From NCBI GenBank assembly GCA_045540115.1, contig JAZQGR010000041.1, forward strand, positions 54,526 to 118,525: a stretch of 64,000 nt of DNA, in the 5' to 3' direction. Shown piece after piece: positions 44,767 to 52,642 of this stretch; position 1 is the stretch's first letter; each line of letters opens with the position of its first letter. The position numbers were made by a program, and so were the translations under genes. A model generated the notes under the pieces. The model did not search any database. It was not told the origin of the DNA and saw only the letters and a list, made by a program, of their open reading frames with translations. Source of the stretch: Colimorpha_A sp045540115. Its GTDB lineage: Bacteria > Bacillota > Clostridia > Oscillospirales > CAG-272.

Positions 44767-44904
44767 TTAGCTTTTACAAGGTTTTTGCGTAGTTTCGAGC
44801 TGATTGCTAGAACAACCTTGCACGGATTGATTATTTCTACATGCTCCAATAGCACATAGTAAATCTTCCAGATTCATGATTGTAACTGTCGGTCGAATAT
44901 ACAT
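44767..44904 (-). CDS. RiPP precursor peptide, cassette C (45 aa, four Cys)
   Basis: This 45-residue gene begins MYIRPTVTIMNLEDLLCAIG and has Cys at 17, 22, 31 and 43, ending KPCKS. A strong GGAAGGAGG precedes the ATG. The leader shares aromatic-x-x-Pro and an acidic amphipathic helix (EELI/EDLL) with the cassette B precursor. It is the first gene before the kinase, PqqD and rSAM genes, as expected for their substrate. The hydrophilic core with several Gln, Asn and Ser is unlike cassettes A and B. Confidence 0.75.
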   Translation of the reverse strand: MYIRPTVTIMNLEDLLCAIGACRNNQSVQGCSSNQLETTQKPCKS

Positions 44905-45003
44905 GTTCTAACCTCCTTCCGTAATAGTAATTGATGGACATTTCTAGCGTCCATTTAAAATCATTCCAAAACTTCAAATTGCAAAGGAACTTGGCTTGAG
45001 TTT

Positions 45004-45180
45004 CGATAAAAAGCATAATTGCTTATACAAATAATATTACAATACAGTTAATATGAAACCCACTATAAATAAAAGCATAGGCTGCACCAAGACTGGCAAT
45101 AAAAAGTTTCAAAAAAATCATTGACTTTTATATTTCCAAACATATCCGAGCATGAATAAATTGTTTTTCAGTACAGTCAT
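45004..45180 (-). pseudogene. ABC exporter N-terminal relic
   Basis: AAGGGAG and ATG at 45180 start MTVLKNNLFMLGYVWKYKSQ, the usual beginning of peptide ABC exporters of this group, then a stop. A frame shift gives FIASLGAAYAFIYSGF, also like the first membrane helix, before further stops. Nothing more of the transporter remains. The upstream promoter is intact. Confidence 0.55.
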
Positions 45181-45241
45181 TTTTCTCCCTTTTATTCAAA
45201 TGAGTTTAATAAAAATTATCAATGTAAGCTGTTTCGTATTT

Positions 45242-45270
45242 ATTATAACATGCGCTTCTGTATTTTGCAA
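45242..45270 (-). promoter_or_regulatory. Promoter upstream of ABC relic
   Basis: On the minus strand TTGCAA and TATAAT (with TG before the -10) are separated by 17 bases. It would still transcribe the relic and possibly precursor C. Confidence 0.75.
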
Positions 45271-45329
45271 TATTTAAAATGATGGATATTGAAATTTCGT
45301 TAAATTTAGACATATAAGTCTCGATTTTT

Positions 45330-45775
45330 TATAGTTTTCACATCATATTCTTTGTTAATTTGACGAAAATGCACTCTCCGGGCGTTTCATTTTGGGGCAT
45401 AACTCTAATACTTAAGGATACGAACATATGCGCTTTAGATTTGCCTGTAGCCATACATCTGTTACTTGTTCCCCGTATACTAGTTTTGATATATGCCTTT
45501 GTCTGGGAGTGAGATAGCATGGGCACAGCAAATAACGAAACGAGGTCATAATATGAATAATCTCGTGGCGTTGCCACTCTCACTCAAAGCGATTCCCTAT
45601 ATGTTTCTCATCGAGCGTTCCTGGCCACGCGGCTCCTTCAGTCTGCTTCACAGACAGCTTCATCACGGAAAAAACCTTTGTCACAAAACGTTCTGCACTG
45701 GCTCTTATTTGCTTTCTTCTCGCCAGTAAACCTCTTTCCAACCGCACGAATATCGCGTGATTTTCGTTGCACAAT
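45330..45775. other. Gene-free interval with structured appearance
   Basis: About 450 bases carry overlapping frames on both strands without ribosome binding sites. GC is higher than in cassette C. A small hairpin GTGGCAACGCCAC lies near 45563-45575. I see no protein-like product; a non-coding RNA transcribed toward or away from the terminator at 45776 is possible. Confidence 0.35.
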
Positions 45776-45818
45776 AAAAACAGATCGTAGCCGATCACCT
45801 CAGCTACGATCTGTTTTT
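45776..45818 (-). terminator. Strong terminator after 39-aa peptide gene
   Basis: Perfect 16-base arms (AAAAACAGATCGTAGC with its complement) and T runs on both strands form a bidirectional terminator 15 bases beyond the stop at 45834. Confidence 0.9.
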
Positions 45819-45833
45819 ACTTATAAAATTCCA

Positions 45834-45953
45834 TTAACGCAGTACAAACAAGCTACATATACCGCCTTCCGACCAAGCAGCCGCTTTAATATACGAAGAT
45901 ATTTGCTCGGCCCTCAAGGTAGTACAACTAGGTCGTTTCCAACTTTTTTTCAT
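45834..45953 (-). CDS. 39-aa peptide coupled to regulator, candidate precursor of cassette D
   Basis: This gene reads MKKSWKRPSCTTLRAEQISS then YIKAAAWSEGGICSLFVLR. AAAGGAG lies inside the 3' end of the regulator gene, whose stop is one base before this ATG, so the two are cotranslated. The leader has Trp-x-x-Pro, like the aromatic-x-x-Pro of precursors B and C, and a Gly-Gly that could mark a processing site before ICSLFVLR. It may be the rSAM substrate of cassette D or a signalling peptide for the regulator. Confidence 0.65.
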   Translation of the reverse strand: MKKSWKRPSCTTLRAEQISSYIKAAAWSEGGICSLFVLR

Positions 45954-45954
45954 A

Positions 45955-47004
45955 TTAAGCTCCTTTCTTATTTATAATTTTATTAAGTAAATTTATAATG
46001 TTTGCAATGTATGTTCTATTCAAGCTATATAAAATAGTTTTGCCCTCATTGCGTGTTTTAACCAACCCCGCTTTTGTCATAATATTAATATGGTGATATG
46101 CTGTAGATCCGGAAAAGCTAAATTCTTTCTCCAGGTCTTTACATGTTACTTCTTCGCGCTCAATCAAAAAGTTCAAAATTTTCACGCGGCTTTCTTCGCA
46201 CAAAGCGGTGCCAAAATTATACAGTTCAGGAGTTCGACTGTTATCTTTAGTATATCCGAGAACAGAAATATACTCCCTCCCCAACAAAGGGAGAAAACCA
46301 TCCTCAAGAAACCAAAGCGAGATGCAATACTTATTCAGCAAGCAGTATGACACATATAGTATTTCTGCATCATAGTCTATATCAAAATTCTCAAAATCCT
46401 TCAATTGCGAACATAATGATTCAAATGTTGCCTGGTTATAAAGATCAATAATTTTTTGATAATTATCCTTATAATACTCAGAAAGCATTATATCCTTTTG
46501 CATTAATTCATACTGGAGTAACTGTATATACCTAAAAGGATCAATGAAAAACTCATAGAGTTTATTCTTTTCTTCGTCGGAATAATTAGAATTCTTAATG
46601 TACGAAAACATCAAACTGAGAGAAGACGCACATTCTTCTACCATTTCGTCATCAAATTCATAAAAATAAAACTTAATAAGATTGCGAATCAGCTTATTTG
46701 AGTCAGATAATTCTTTTTGCAAATACTTAAAATTGTAAGTAGTTGCAAATTGACCTCTGTATTCATTAAAATAAAACGTCGGAAGAAATGCTCGCCCAGT
46801 TTCAAGCGCATGGAAGAAAACAAACAAATCGTTGGGAATATCGTTAAACCGATTCAATACTTCTCCAAAATATCTTTCATTCTCTTCTTTTTTGTTATCA
46901 TTCGGTAGAGCATCTATATACAACTGTGTGTTGAATTTCAAACAGAATATAAAGTTCAGGTCATATATATACCCCGGTTCTTTCAATAACTGGATTTTGT
47001 TCAA
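45955..47004 (-). CDS. ArsR-type regulator with long N-terminal domain (copy 1)
   Basis: This 349-residue protein ends in an ArsR-like winged helix: SRVKILNFLIEREEVTCKDL, FSFSGSTAYHHINIMTKAGL and NEGKTILYSLN. The first 250 residues are helical and unfamiliar. The likely start is TTG at 47004, eight bases after GAGGGGG. A homologue lies at 55346. The gene has its own TTGCAA/TATAAT promoter and ends coupled to a 39-residue peptide. The N-terminal part may sense a peptide, which is inference. Confidence 0.78.
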   Translation of the reverse strand: MNKIQLLKEPGYIYDLNFIFCLKFNTQLYIDALPNDNKKEENERYFGEVLNRFNDIPNDLFVFFHALETGRAFLPTFYFNEYRGQFATTYNFKYLQKELSDSNKLIRNLIKFYFYEFDDEMVEECASSLSLMFSYIKNSNYSDEEKNKLYEFFIDPFRYIQLLQYELMQKDIMLSEYYKDNYQKIIDLYNQATFESLCSQLKDFENFDIDYDAEILYVSYCLLNKYCISLWFLEDGFLPLLGREYISVLGYTKDNSRTPELYNFGTALCEESRVKILNFLIEREEVTCKDLEKEFSFSGSTAYHHINIMTKAGLVKTRNEGKTILYSLNRTYIANIINLLNKIINKKGA

Positions 47005-47037
47005 ATTACTTGCCCCCTCATTTTATTTTCGTAATGT

Positions 47038-47066
47038 ATTATATCACAAAACATAAAACATTGCAA
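47038..47066 (-). promoter_or_regulatory. Promoter of regulator copy 1
   Basis: On the minus strand TTGCAA and TATAAT are separated by 17 bases, about 35 bases before the TTG start at 47004. Confidence 0.8.
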
Positions 47067-47207
47067 GATTTTATCGAATTTTTTCTTGAAATTTTATTAG
47101 AATAGGACATGAAGGCTGACTCGGCTAACTCATATTCGTGAGTAAATGCTTTGAAACACTTATACAACCCAATCCCCCCAAAAACTTGCTCTAACGCTCA
47201 TTTGAAA

Positions 47208-49016
47208 TCAAATCAATTGGTATTTCTTTGCCTGAACACGATACATTTCTGCGTACTTGCCGTTCAGTGTCATAAGCTCATCGTGAGAACCGCTTTCAAT
47301 TATCTCGCCACCGTCGAACATATAGATCTTATCTGCCATTCGCGTTGTTGAAAGTCTGTGTGATATGAAGATAACGGTTCTGCCCTCAGCGTTTTTGAGT
47401 ATAGACCCGTTAAGCTCATACTCTGCAATAGGATCAAGAGCGCTTGAGGGCTCATCCATAATGATAAGCTCAAAGGGCCTTGCAAACACTCTTGCTATCG
47501 CTATCTTCTGCGATTCACCGCCCGAGAGTCCGACACCTTCTTCGCTAAATTCCGTTGTAAGCTGTGAGTGAATTCCGTTTGGTAATTGCTTAAGCTTTTC
47601 ATCAAAGGATGCCGCACGAAGTGCAGATACTACCGCATCCTCGTCCGCCTCCGTATACTCTCCGCCCATAACGTTTTCCGCTACGGTTGCGGCAAACACC
47701 TTATAATCCTGAAATACTGCGCCGATATGCTCGCGGTATTTGACGGGAGAAAACTCTGTAATGTTCCGTCCGTTGTAAATGATCTCTCCGCCCGTTGCAT
47801 CATAAAGGCGCATAAGAAGCTTGATAAGAGTTGTCTTGCCCGCACCGTTGTATCCCACAAATGCGATCTTTTCGCCCTTCCTTATCTCAAGATCAAGTCC
47901 TTTAAGTGTTTTCTTATCATCTTTTGTGAATGGATATACAAAGTCAAGATCTTTAATTGTCAGCGACTCAAACTCGGGAACGTCCTCTTCACCACCGTTT
48001 ATCTTCGGTTCATACTCAATAAACTTCTTTATCCTCTCAATATAAAGGCTATGTTCGTGGAACATATTAAGATAGTTTCCGATATCGTCAATAGTCCAAT
48101 ACAGCTTAAAGCTTGCGGTAATGCTTGCGGAGAAGCTACCGAGCGAGAGCGTGGGATCAACTATATAACGAATAATCAAATAGCTTGTTACGCCTGCAGA
48201 CGGAAGAACGTTTGTAAGCATGGTGGATATCAGCGACAGACCGAATATCTTGCCCATATACTTTTTTGTGCAGGATATCTTTGTGTCGGTAGTGGTCACA
48301 TAGTCGTTCATCAAATGCTCCGCAATGCCACCTTGACGAAGTTCCTTTGCATAATCCTGAAGATAAAATACCCGCCCGATATAGCTGAGCTTTCGGTTAA
48401 TCGGATTCATTTCAAGATTTTTCTCGTAGCGTATCTTATTGAGCTTTGTTTTCACAACGAATCCCAGACCTACGGAAATGAGCAAAACCACCGCAACTAT
48501 CCAGTCCATTGATGCAAGCAAGCCGAGAATGACCGCGCTTGATATGATTCGATTTATAAAAATACTGAAGTTCTCCATAATTTGAACGGTACGGTTATCC
48601 GACTCGCGAATCGCCCAAATAAAATCATTGTAGAACTCTGGATCATCATAACAGCTTTGGTCAAGCTCACGGGCCTTCTTGTAAAGCTCGTTTTGTATTC
48701 CTTCGTGAAGTATCAGTCTGACTTTCGGAACGTAAACTTCAAGGCGCCATTTATTGAAAAGCTCAAAGACAGCATTGTATCCGGTAAAAAGCAATATCCA
48801 GAACAGCACCGTCTTGAATTCGATTCCCATCTCTATTGCATCAAAGAGATACTTGGTGAACAGCACTCCGATAATGTGCCACGCACCGCGTCCCAGGGCT
48901 TCCCCGAGAGTAACGAGAGTGTAGGAGGGGGCGTATTTGAAGGAATATTTCAGCATGAACCAGAGGTTCTTTGATACCCTTGAGAGACTATGCTTTTTTG
49001 ATTTATCCTTACTCAT
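47208..49016 (-). CDS. ABC exporter subunit 2, cassette D
   Basis: This 602-residue fused transporter has helices at residues about 25-320 and an ATPase with GYNGAGKTTLIKLLMRL, signature LSGGESQ and Walker B LIIMDEPSSALDPIAE. Its start overlaps the stop of the preceding ABC gene as ATGA. The two probably form a heterodimeric exporter. Codon usage looks GC-richer than cassette C. No peptidase domain is present. Confidence 0.92.
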   Translation of the reverse strand: MSKDKSKKHSLSRVSKNLWFMLKYSFKYAPSYTLVTLGEALGRGAWHIIGVLFTKYLFDAIEMGIEFKTVLFWILLFTGYNAVFELFNKWRLEVYVPKVRLILHEGIQNELYKKARELDQSCYDDPEFYNDFIWAIRESDNRTVQIMENFSIFINRIISSAVILGLLASMDWIVAVVLLISVGLGFVVKTKLNKIRYEKNLEMNPINRKLSYIGRVFYLQDYAKELRQGGIAEHLMNDYVTTTDTKISCTKKYMGKIFGLSLISTMLTNVLPSAGVTSYLIIRYIVDPTLSLGSFSASITASFKLYWTIDDIGNYLNMFHEHSLYIERIKKFIEYEPKINGGEEDVPEFESLTIKDLDFVYPFTKDDKKTLKGLDLEIRKGEKIAFVGYNGAGKTTLIKLLMRLYDATGGEIIYNGRNITEFSPVKYREHIGAVFQDYKVFAATVAENVMGGEYTEADEDAVVSALRAASFDEKLKQLPNGIHSQLTTEFSEEGVGLSGGESQKIAIARVFARPFELIIMDEPSSALDPIAEYELNGSILKNAEGRTVIFISHRLSTTRMADKIYMFDGGEIIESGSHDELMTLNGKYAEMYRVQAKKYQLI

Positions 49017-50848
49017 ACCGTCACCTCTTCTGCATTAGCATAGGTATCCGCCTGCTTATGCCACATATCAGCATATTTTCCGTTCATAGAAAGAAGCTCT
49101 CTATGTGTTCCCTGCTCAATAATCTCACCGTTTTCGAACATATACACGCGGTCTGCCATAGTTGCGCTTGAAAGTCTATGCGAAATGAAAATGACCGTTT
49201 TACCTTCGCAGGCATCAAACATATTACGGTACATTTCTTGCTCGGCAATCGGGTCAAGGGCTGACGTAGGCTCATCCATAATAACGATCTCCTGACTTCC
49301 CGCAAATATTCTCGCAATAGATATCTTCTGCGCCTCACCACCCGAGAACATTGCGCCCTCGTTATCAAATTCTCTCGTTACATTAGAATCAATGCCCTTT
49401 GAAAGGCATTCGACCTTATCATAGATACCCGCTCTTGCCAGAGCTTCCTTGACGGAGTCTCTGTCTTCGTTGGTAATGTTTCCGCGGAGCATTACGTTTT
49501 CCGCAACCGTGGTTGCAAACAGACGGTAATCTTGAAACACCGTTCCAAAAAGTTCTCGGTAAGAGGAAAGACGGTAATTTTTAATGTTTTCTCCGTTAAC
49601 AAGTATCTCGCCCTCGCTCGGATCGTACAATCTTTGCAGCAGTTTTATAAGGGTTGTTTTGCCCGCTCCGTTGTGACCGACAATAGCTATCTTCTCACCG
49701 ACGTTTACGGTGAAATTTACATTTGCAAGCGCCGGTTTCTCTTGACCTTCATAACTAAAAGTGATATTTCTAAGCTCAAGCTTTTGGAAAGAAGGAACAA
49801 CGGGGGCATTTTCATCCTCCGCAATATGTACCTCGTATTCAAGAAAATTCCGAAGGTTATCAACGTAAAGAGAATTTTCGTCAAGTTTGAAGAATACGTC
49901 GCCCATATAGTTGATGTTTCCCGCTATATTAGAAATAGAGTTGATAACAACAAAACAGTCCCCAATAAGCATGTTTTTAGTCACAAGCGTCTTGAAAGCA
50001 GCAAGAGCGATACTACCCGAATAAACAACAACGTCGAAAATAAAGTCGAACAAATAACGGAAGAACATCAATTTATATCCGTATTTGTCTACAATCTCCT
50101 TCATTTCGGAAATGCTTGAGTGCATACGCTTATACATTACCTTCCACATTTCAGTGAGACGCATTTCCTTTGAAAAGTCACTTAAATAAAAGGTTCTGCG
50201 CACGTAATCGCGCTGTCTTGCAACCTCGGCATTACGCATGTTATATTCGTACCTGATGCGGTTGCGCTTCTTGCCAACGATAAGCGTGCAGAGAAGTGGC
50301 AAAAACGCAAGCAGCAGGAATATGGGATCTATCGTGATGATCAACGCACCCACTGCGCAGACGTTAATGGCGATCCATATTACGTCAAATATGTTATTCA
50401 TTACCGTGTAAGCTCTGTCCGTTGCCTCACCGATTGCTTTAACATAGGTGTCGTAAAACACTGAGTTTTCAAAGCAGACAAGATCCACTTCAACGGCCTT
50501 CTTTTGAAGAAGATTCTGAATATAGGCATCAACCTTGGGATACTTCAATTCATAATAACAATTAGATATGCTACGAATAATTATGCACAAAATGCAGTAT
50601 CCGAACATACAACCGAGAGTAATAAGAATTACCCTTAACTCTTTGCCCTCCTGCAATGCATTAAGAGCATATTGATAAAGATACGTATTGATAAAGAAAG
50701 AATTGACCGCGCCGAGAACTGTATTGAACAAAGCCAATATCGGCACGCCCGGACAAGCCTTGATAATAAGACTTAGCATATAGCCATTGTTCTTAAACGT
50801 ACGCTTCCAATCTATCCGCTTTTTTTCTTTTTTCTTTTTAGTTTTCAT
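49013..50848 (-). CDS. ABC exporter subunit 1, cassette D
   Basis: This 611-residue half transporter begins with a very basic tail (MKTKKKKEKKRIDWKRTFK), then six helices and an ATPase with GHNGAGKTTLIKLLQRL, signature FSGGEAQ and Walker B IVIMDEPTSALDPIAE. It is coupled to the second ABC gene by a four-base overlap and follows the nucleotidyltransferase gene by 13 bases. Heterodimer formation with the product of 47208 is likely. Confidence 0.92.
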   Translation of the reverse strand: MKTKKKKEKKRIDWKRTFKNNGYMLSLIIKACPGVPILALFNTVLGAVNSFFINTYLYQYALNALQEGKELRVILITLGCMFGYCILCIIIRSISNCYYELKYPKVDAYIQNLLQKKAVEVDLVCFENSVFYDTYVKAIGEATDRAYTVMNNIFDVIWIAINVCAVGALIITIDPIFLLLAFLPLLCTLIVGKKRNRIRYEYNMRNAEVARQRDYVRRTFYLSDFSKEMRLTEMWKVMYKRMHSSISEMKEIVDKYGYKLMFFRYLFDFIFDVVVYSGSIALAAFKTLVTKNMLIGDCFVVINSISNIAGNINYMGDVFFKLDENSLYVDNLRNFLEYEVHIAEDENAPVVPSFQKLELRNITFSYEGQEKPALANVNFTVNVGEKIAIVGHNGAGKTTLIKLLQRLYDPSEGEILVNGENIKNYRLSSYRELFGTVFQDYRLFATTVAENVMLRGNITNEDRDSVKEALARAGIYDKVECLSKGIDSNVTREFDNEGAMFSGGEAQKISIARIFAGSQEIVIMDEPTSALDPIAEQEMYRNMFDACEGKTVIFISHRLSSATMADRVYMFENGEIIEQGTHRELLSMNGKYADMWHKQADTYANAEEVTV

Positions 50849-50861
50849 ATTTTGTCAGTCC

Positions 50862-51896
50862 TTACATGTTCTCCCGATTGATACGTATTTTTTCAACATC
50901 CGAATCACTTAAAAACTTTTGCATGTATTCGGGGAGATTGTTGTGAAATAATCTTTGAGCAAGAGGAATGTCCCAATACTTACGCTCTTTATCATTCAAG
51001 CCGAAACTATTTAACAGTTCCTCATCCTTGTATTCCTCCAACGTCTTGATGTACGGCAATAATATTGGATCATCAAAAATTTCCATAGTATGCGACAAAC
51101 ATACGTATAAGTATTTACCGACATTAAGTCGACCGGCAAGCCGGGAAATTGTAACTGCAGAGGGGCATACATTTTTAATGTAAAAATAAATGTCGCAAAA
51201 CAATCCAAGTCTCAAACCGTGTCCGGACAGCAAATAAATAGAATTCATATCCTTATAATGGTGTAAACATAGTGCAATAAACTCCATATCCGATGTAAGT
51301 TTATAGATGTTCATATCAAAGAGCGATACTTGTTCTCTATGCGATAACACGATATCCATATCACTTTTTTGTTCGGATTCACCCCAAAGAATGTCCATAT
51401 TTATATCCAAATTCACATACGGGCACAATTTATTCGCGGTCGCTTTAATGAACGGGGCGGTTTGATGACTCATAGCGCTTTGATACAAAAGCTCTTTTCG
51501 GGTAAACGGTACTATAGTATCCCCTGATATACGTCCTTGAATAAAACCGCATTCTTTCAAAATTCTCTTCGCGTCATCCACGTCTCTTCGATTAATCAAA
51601 ATGTCTATATCGCCTGAAATTCTCAAAGTCGAGTCGCCATAAACGGAATTTGACAATATTGCTCCCTTTATTACTGCGTAAGGGAATTTGGCAGTTTCGA
51701 AAAACCGCTCACATGCGGCATACCGCTCTTTAATTGCAACACGGTTAGCAGCTTGTTTTACCAATTCCATCGGATCTTTACTTTTTTCTATCAAGGCATA
51801 GCACCTATGTGAATGCAAAATATCAGATATATCATATCGCGGTTTCTCTCCGCGGCTGCAAGTTCTAATTGCTTCTATGATCTGTTCAACGGTCAT
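50862..51896 (-). CDS. Nucleotidyltransferase-family protein (PF14907-like), cassette D
   Basis: This 344-residue homologue of the protein at 39475 has VIKGAILSNSVYGDSTLRIS followed by GDIDILINRRDVDDA (DxD) and LDINMDILWGESEQ, then LCLHHYKDMNSIYLL. The N-terminal 50 residues are extra. GAGGAGAAT precedes the ATG. It opens the operon with two ABC genes. Nucleotidylation or similar tailoring of a phosphorylated peptide is the likely role by analogy. Confidence 0.78.
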   Translation of the reverse strand: MTVEQIIEAIRTCSRGEKPRYDISDILHSHRCYALIEKSKDPMELVKQAANRVAIKERYAACERFFETAKFPYAVIKGAILSNSVYGDSTLRISGDIDILINRRDVDDAKRILKECGFIQGRISGDTIVPFTRKELLYQSAMSHQTAPFIKATANKLCPYVNLDINMDILWGESEQKSDMDIVLSHREQVSLFDMNIYKLTSDMEFIALCLHHYKDMNSIYLLSGHGLRLGLFCDIYFYIKNVCPSAVTISRLAGRLNVGKYLYVCLSHTMEIFDDPILLPYIKTLEEYKDEELLNSFGLNDKERKYWDIPLAQRLFHNNLPEYMQKFLSDSDVEKIRINRENM

Positions 51897-52067
51897 TTAA
51901 CATTCTCCTCGTTAAAAGTATATAATGTTAGCAACTTTACCTTTATTTTCGCATCCACATATGATGAGCACCTCCCGAACGAGTTTTTATGTTTTTTAAA
52001 AGTTTGCGCGATTTGTGTGTTTTTGCAATTTATTTTTAACTTTTTTGAAATTACACCTTGCAGAACA

Positions 52068-52096
52068 TTGCAAAATTCTACAAATACCGATATAAT
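52068..52096 (+). promoter_or_regulatory. Promoter of XRE regulator gene
   Basis: TTGCAA and TATAAT are separated by 17 bases, the latter 18 bases before the ATG, with GGAGGTG between. The remaining 51897-52067 holds no gene. Confidence 0.85.
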
Positions 52097-52114
52097 ATTC
52101 GCGGAGGTGAAAAA

Positions 52115-52369
52115 ATGTCATCGCGCAAAAATCTAGGTAAAAATGTAAAACAATACAGAGACCATCGTCATATTTCTCAAGAAACACTCGGAGATATGAC
52201 GGGAATGCCGCAGCAATCCATATGCAAAATCGAAAACTGCCAAAGAAACGTCTCGGTCGACACTCTCGACAAACTAAGCACAGGAATGGGGATTCCAACG
52301 TATCAACTTCTGATGGAACCGAAATCCAATTTCCCTGAACAATGCTATAATGAATTGGAAGACAGTTAG
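52115..52369 (+). CDS. XRE-family HTH regulator
   Basis: This 84-residue Cro/C1-type protein has the DNA-binding helices ISQETLGDMTGMPQQSICKI and NVSVDTLDKLSTGMGIPTYQ. The frame extends upstream but GGAGGTG and a promoter place the start at 52115. It is followed by a small gene after two bases and lies opposite to the cassette D operons. It may control one or both of them. Confidence 0.85.
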   Translation: MSSRKNLGKNVKQYRDHRHISQETLGDMTGMPQQSICKIENCQRNVSVDTLDKLSTGMGIPTYQLLMEPKSNFPEQCYNELEDS

Positions 52370-52371
52370 AA

Positions 52372-52611
52372 ATGAATAGTGATTATCAAAAAAAGCATTT
52401 CTACCGACTCATTGAATCAAAACACAACGACGATATTCACACACAGAACGGTGGCATAAGTTATGGAATTATTTCAGAAACAGAGCCAATGTTCTGTGTT
52501 CTGGATATAAGCACCGACATAAACTTCGTTAGTGAACTTGTCAAAAAATGCAACGACGGGAACTTATCACCCATGCATTTAAAAGATGTGGTAGAGGATT
52601 CGTTGTCATAA
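52372..52611 (+). CDS. Small DUF6514-like protein
   Basis: This 79-residue protein has YGIISETEPMFCVLDISTDI and LVKKCNDGNLSPMHLKDVVE, a pattern I associate with DUF6514 of Clostridia; the family name is tentative and its function unknown. It starts two bases after the XRE stop, so it is cotranscribed. It converges on the rSAM gene of cassette D. Confidence 0.6.
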   Translation: MNSDYQKKHFYRLIESKHNDDIHTQNGGISYGIISETEPMFCVLDISTDINFVSELVKKCNDGNLSPMHLKDVVEDSLS

Positions 52612-52642
52612 CATTCAAATAATATAAACCGAAAACCGTCTA

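Noticed and set aside
45338..45798. Three short overlapping frames on both strands
   Set aside because: No start signals and one crosses the strong terminator stem; treated as non-coding.
47586..48512. 308-codon plus-strand frame
   Set aside because: It is wholly antisense to the ABC exporter gene at 47208-49016, lacks a ribosome binding site and has Cys/Lys/Tyr-rich composition typical of a reverse-strand shadow.
51940..51990. Five-codon frame after GGGAGG on the minus strand upstream of the nucleotidyltransferase
   Set aside because: Too short to support as a gene; the alternative frame has its start overlapping the ribosome binding site.
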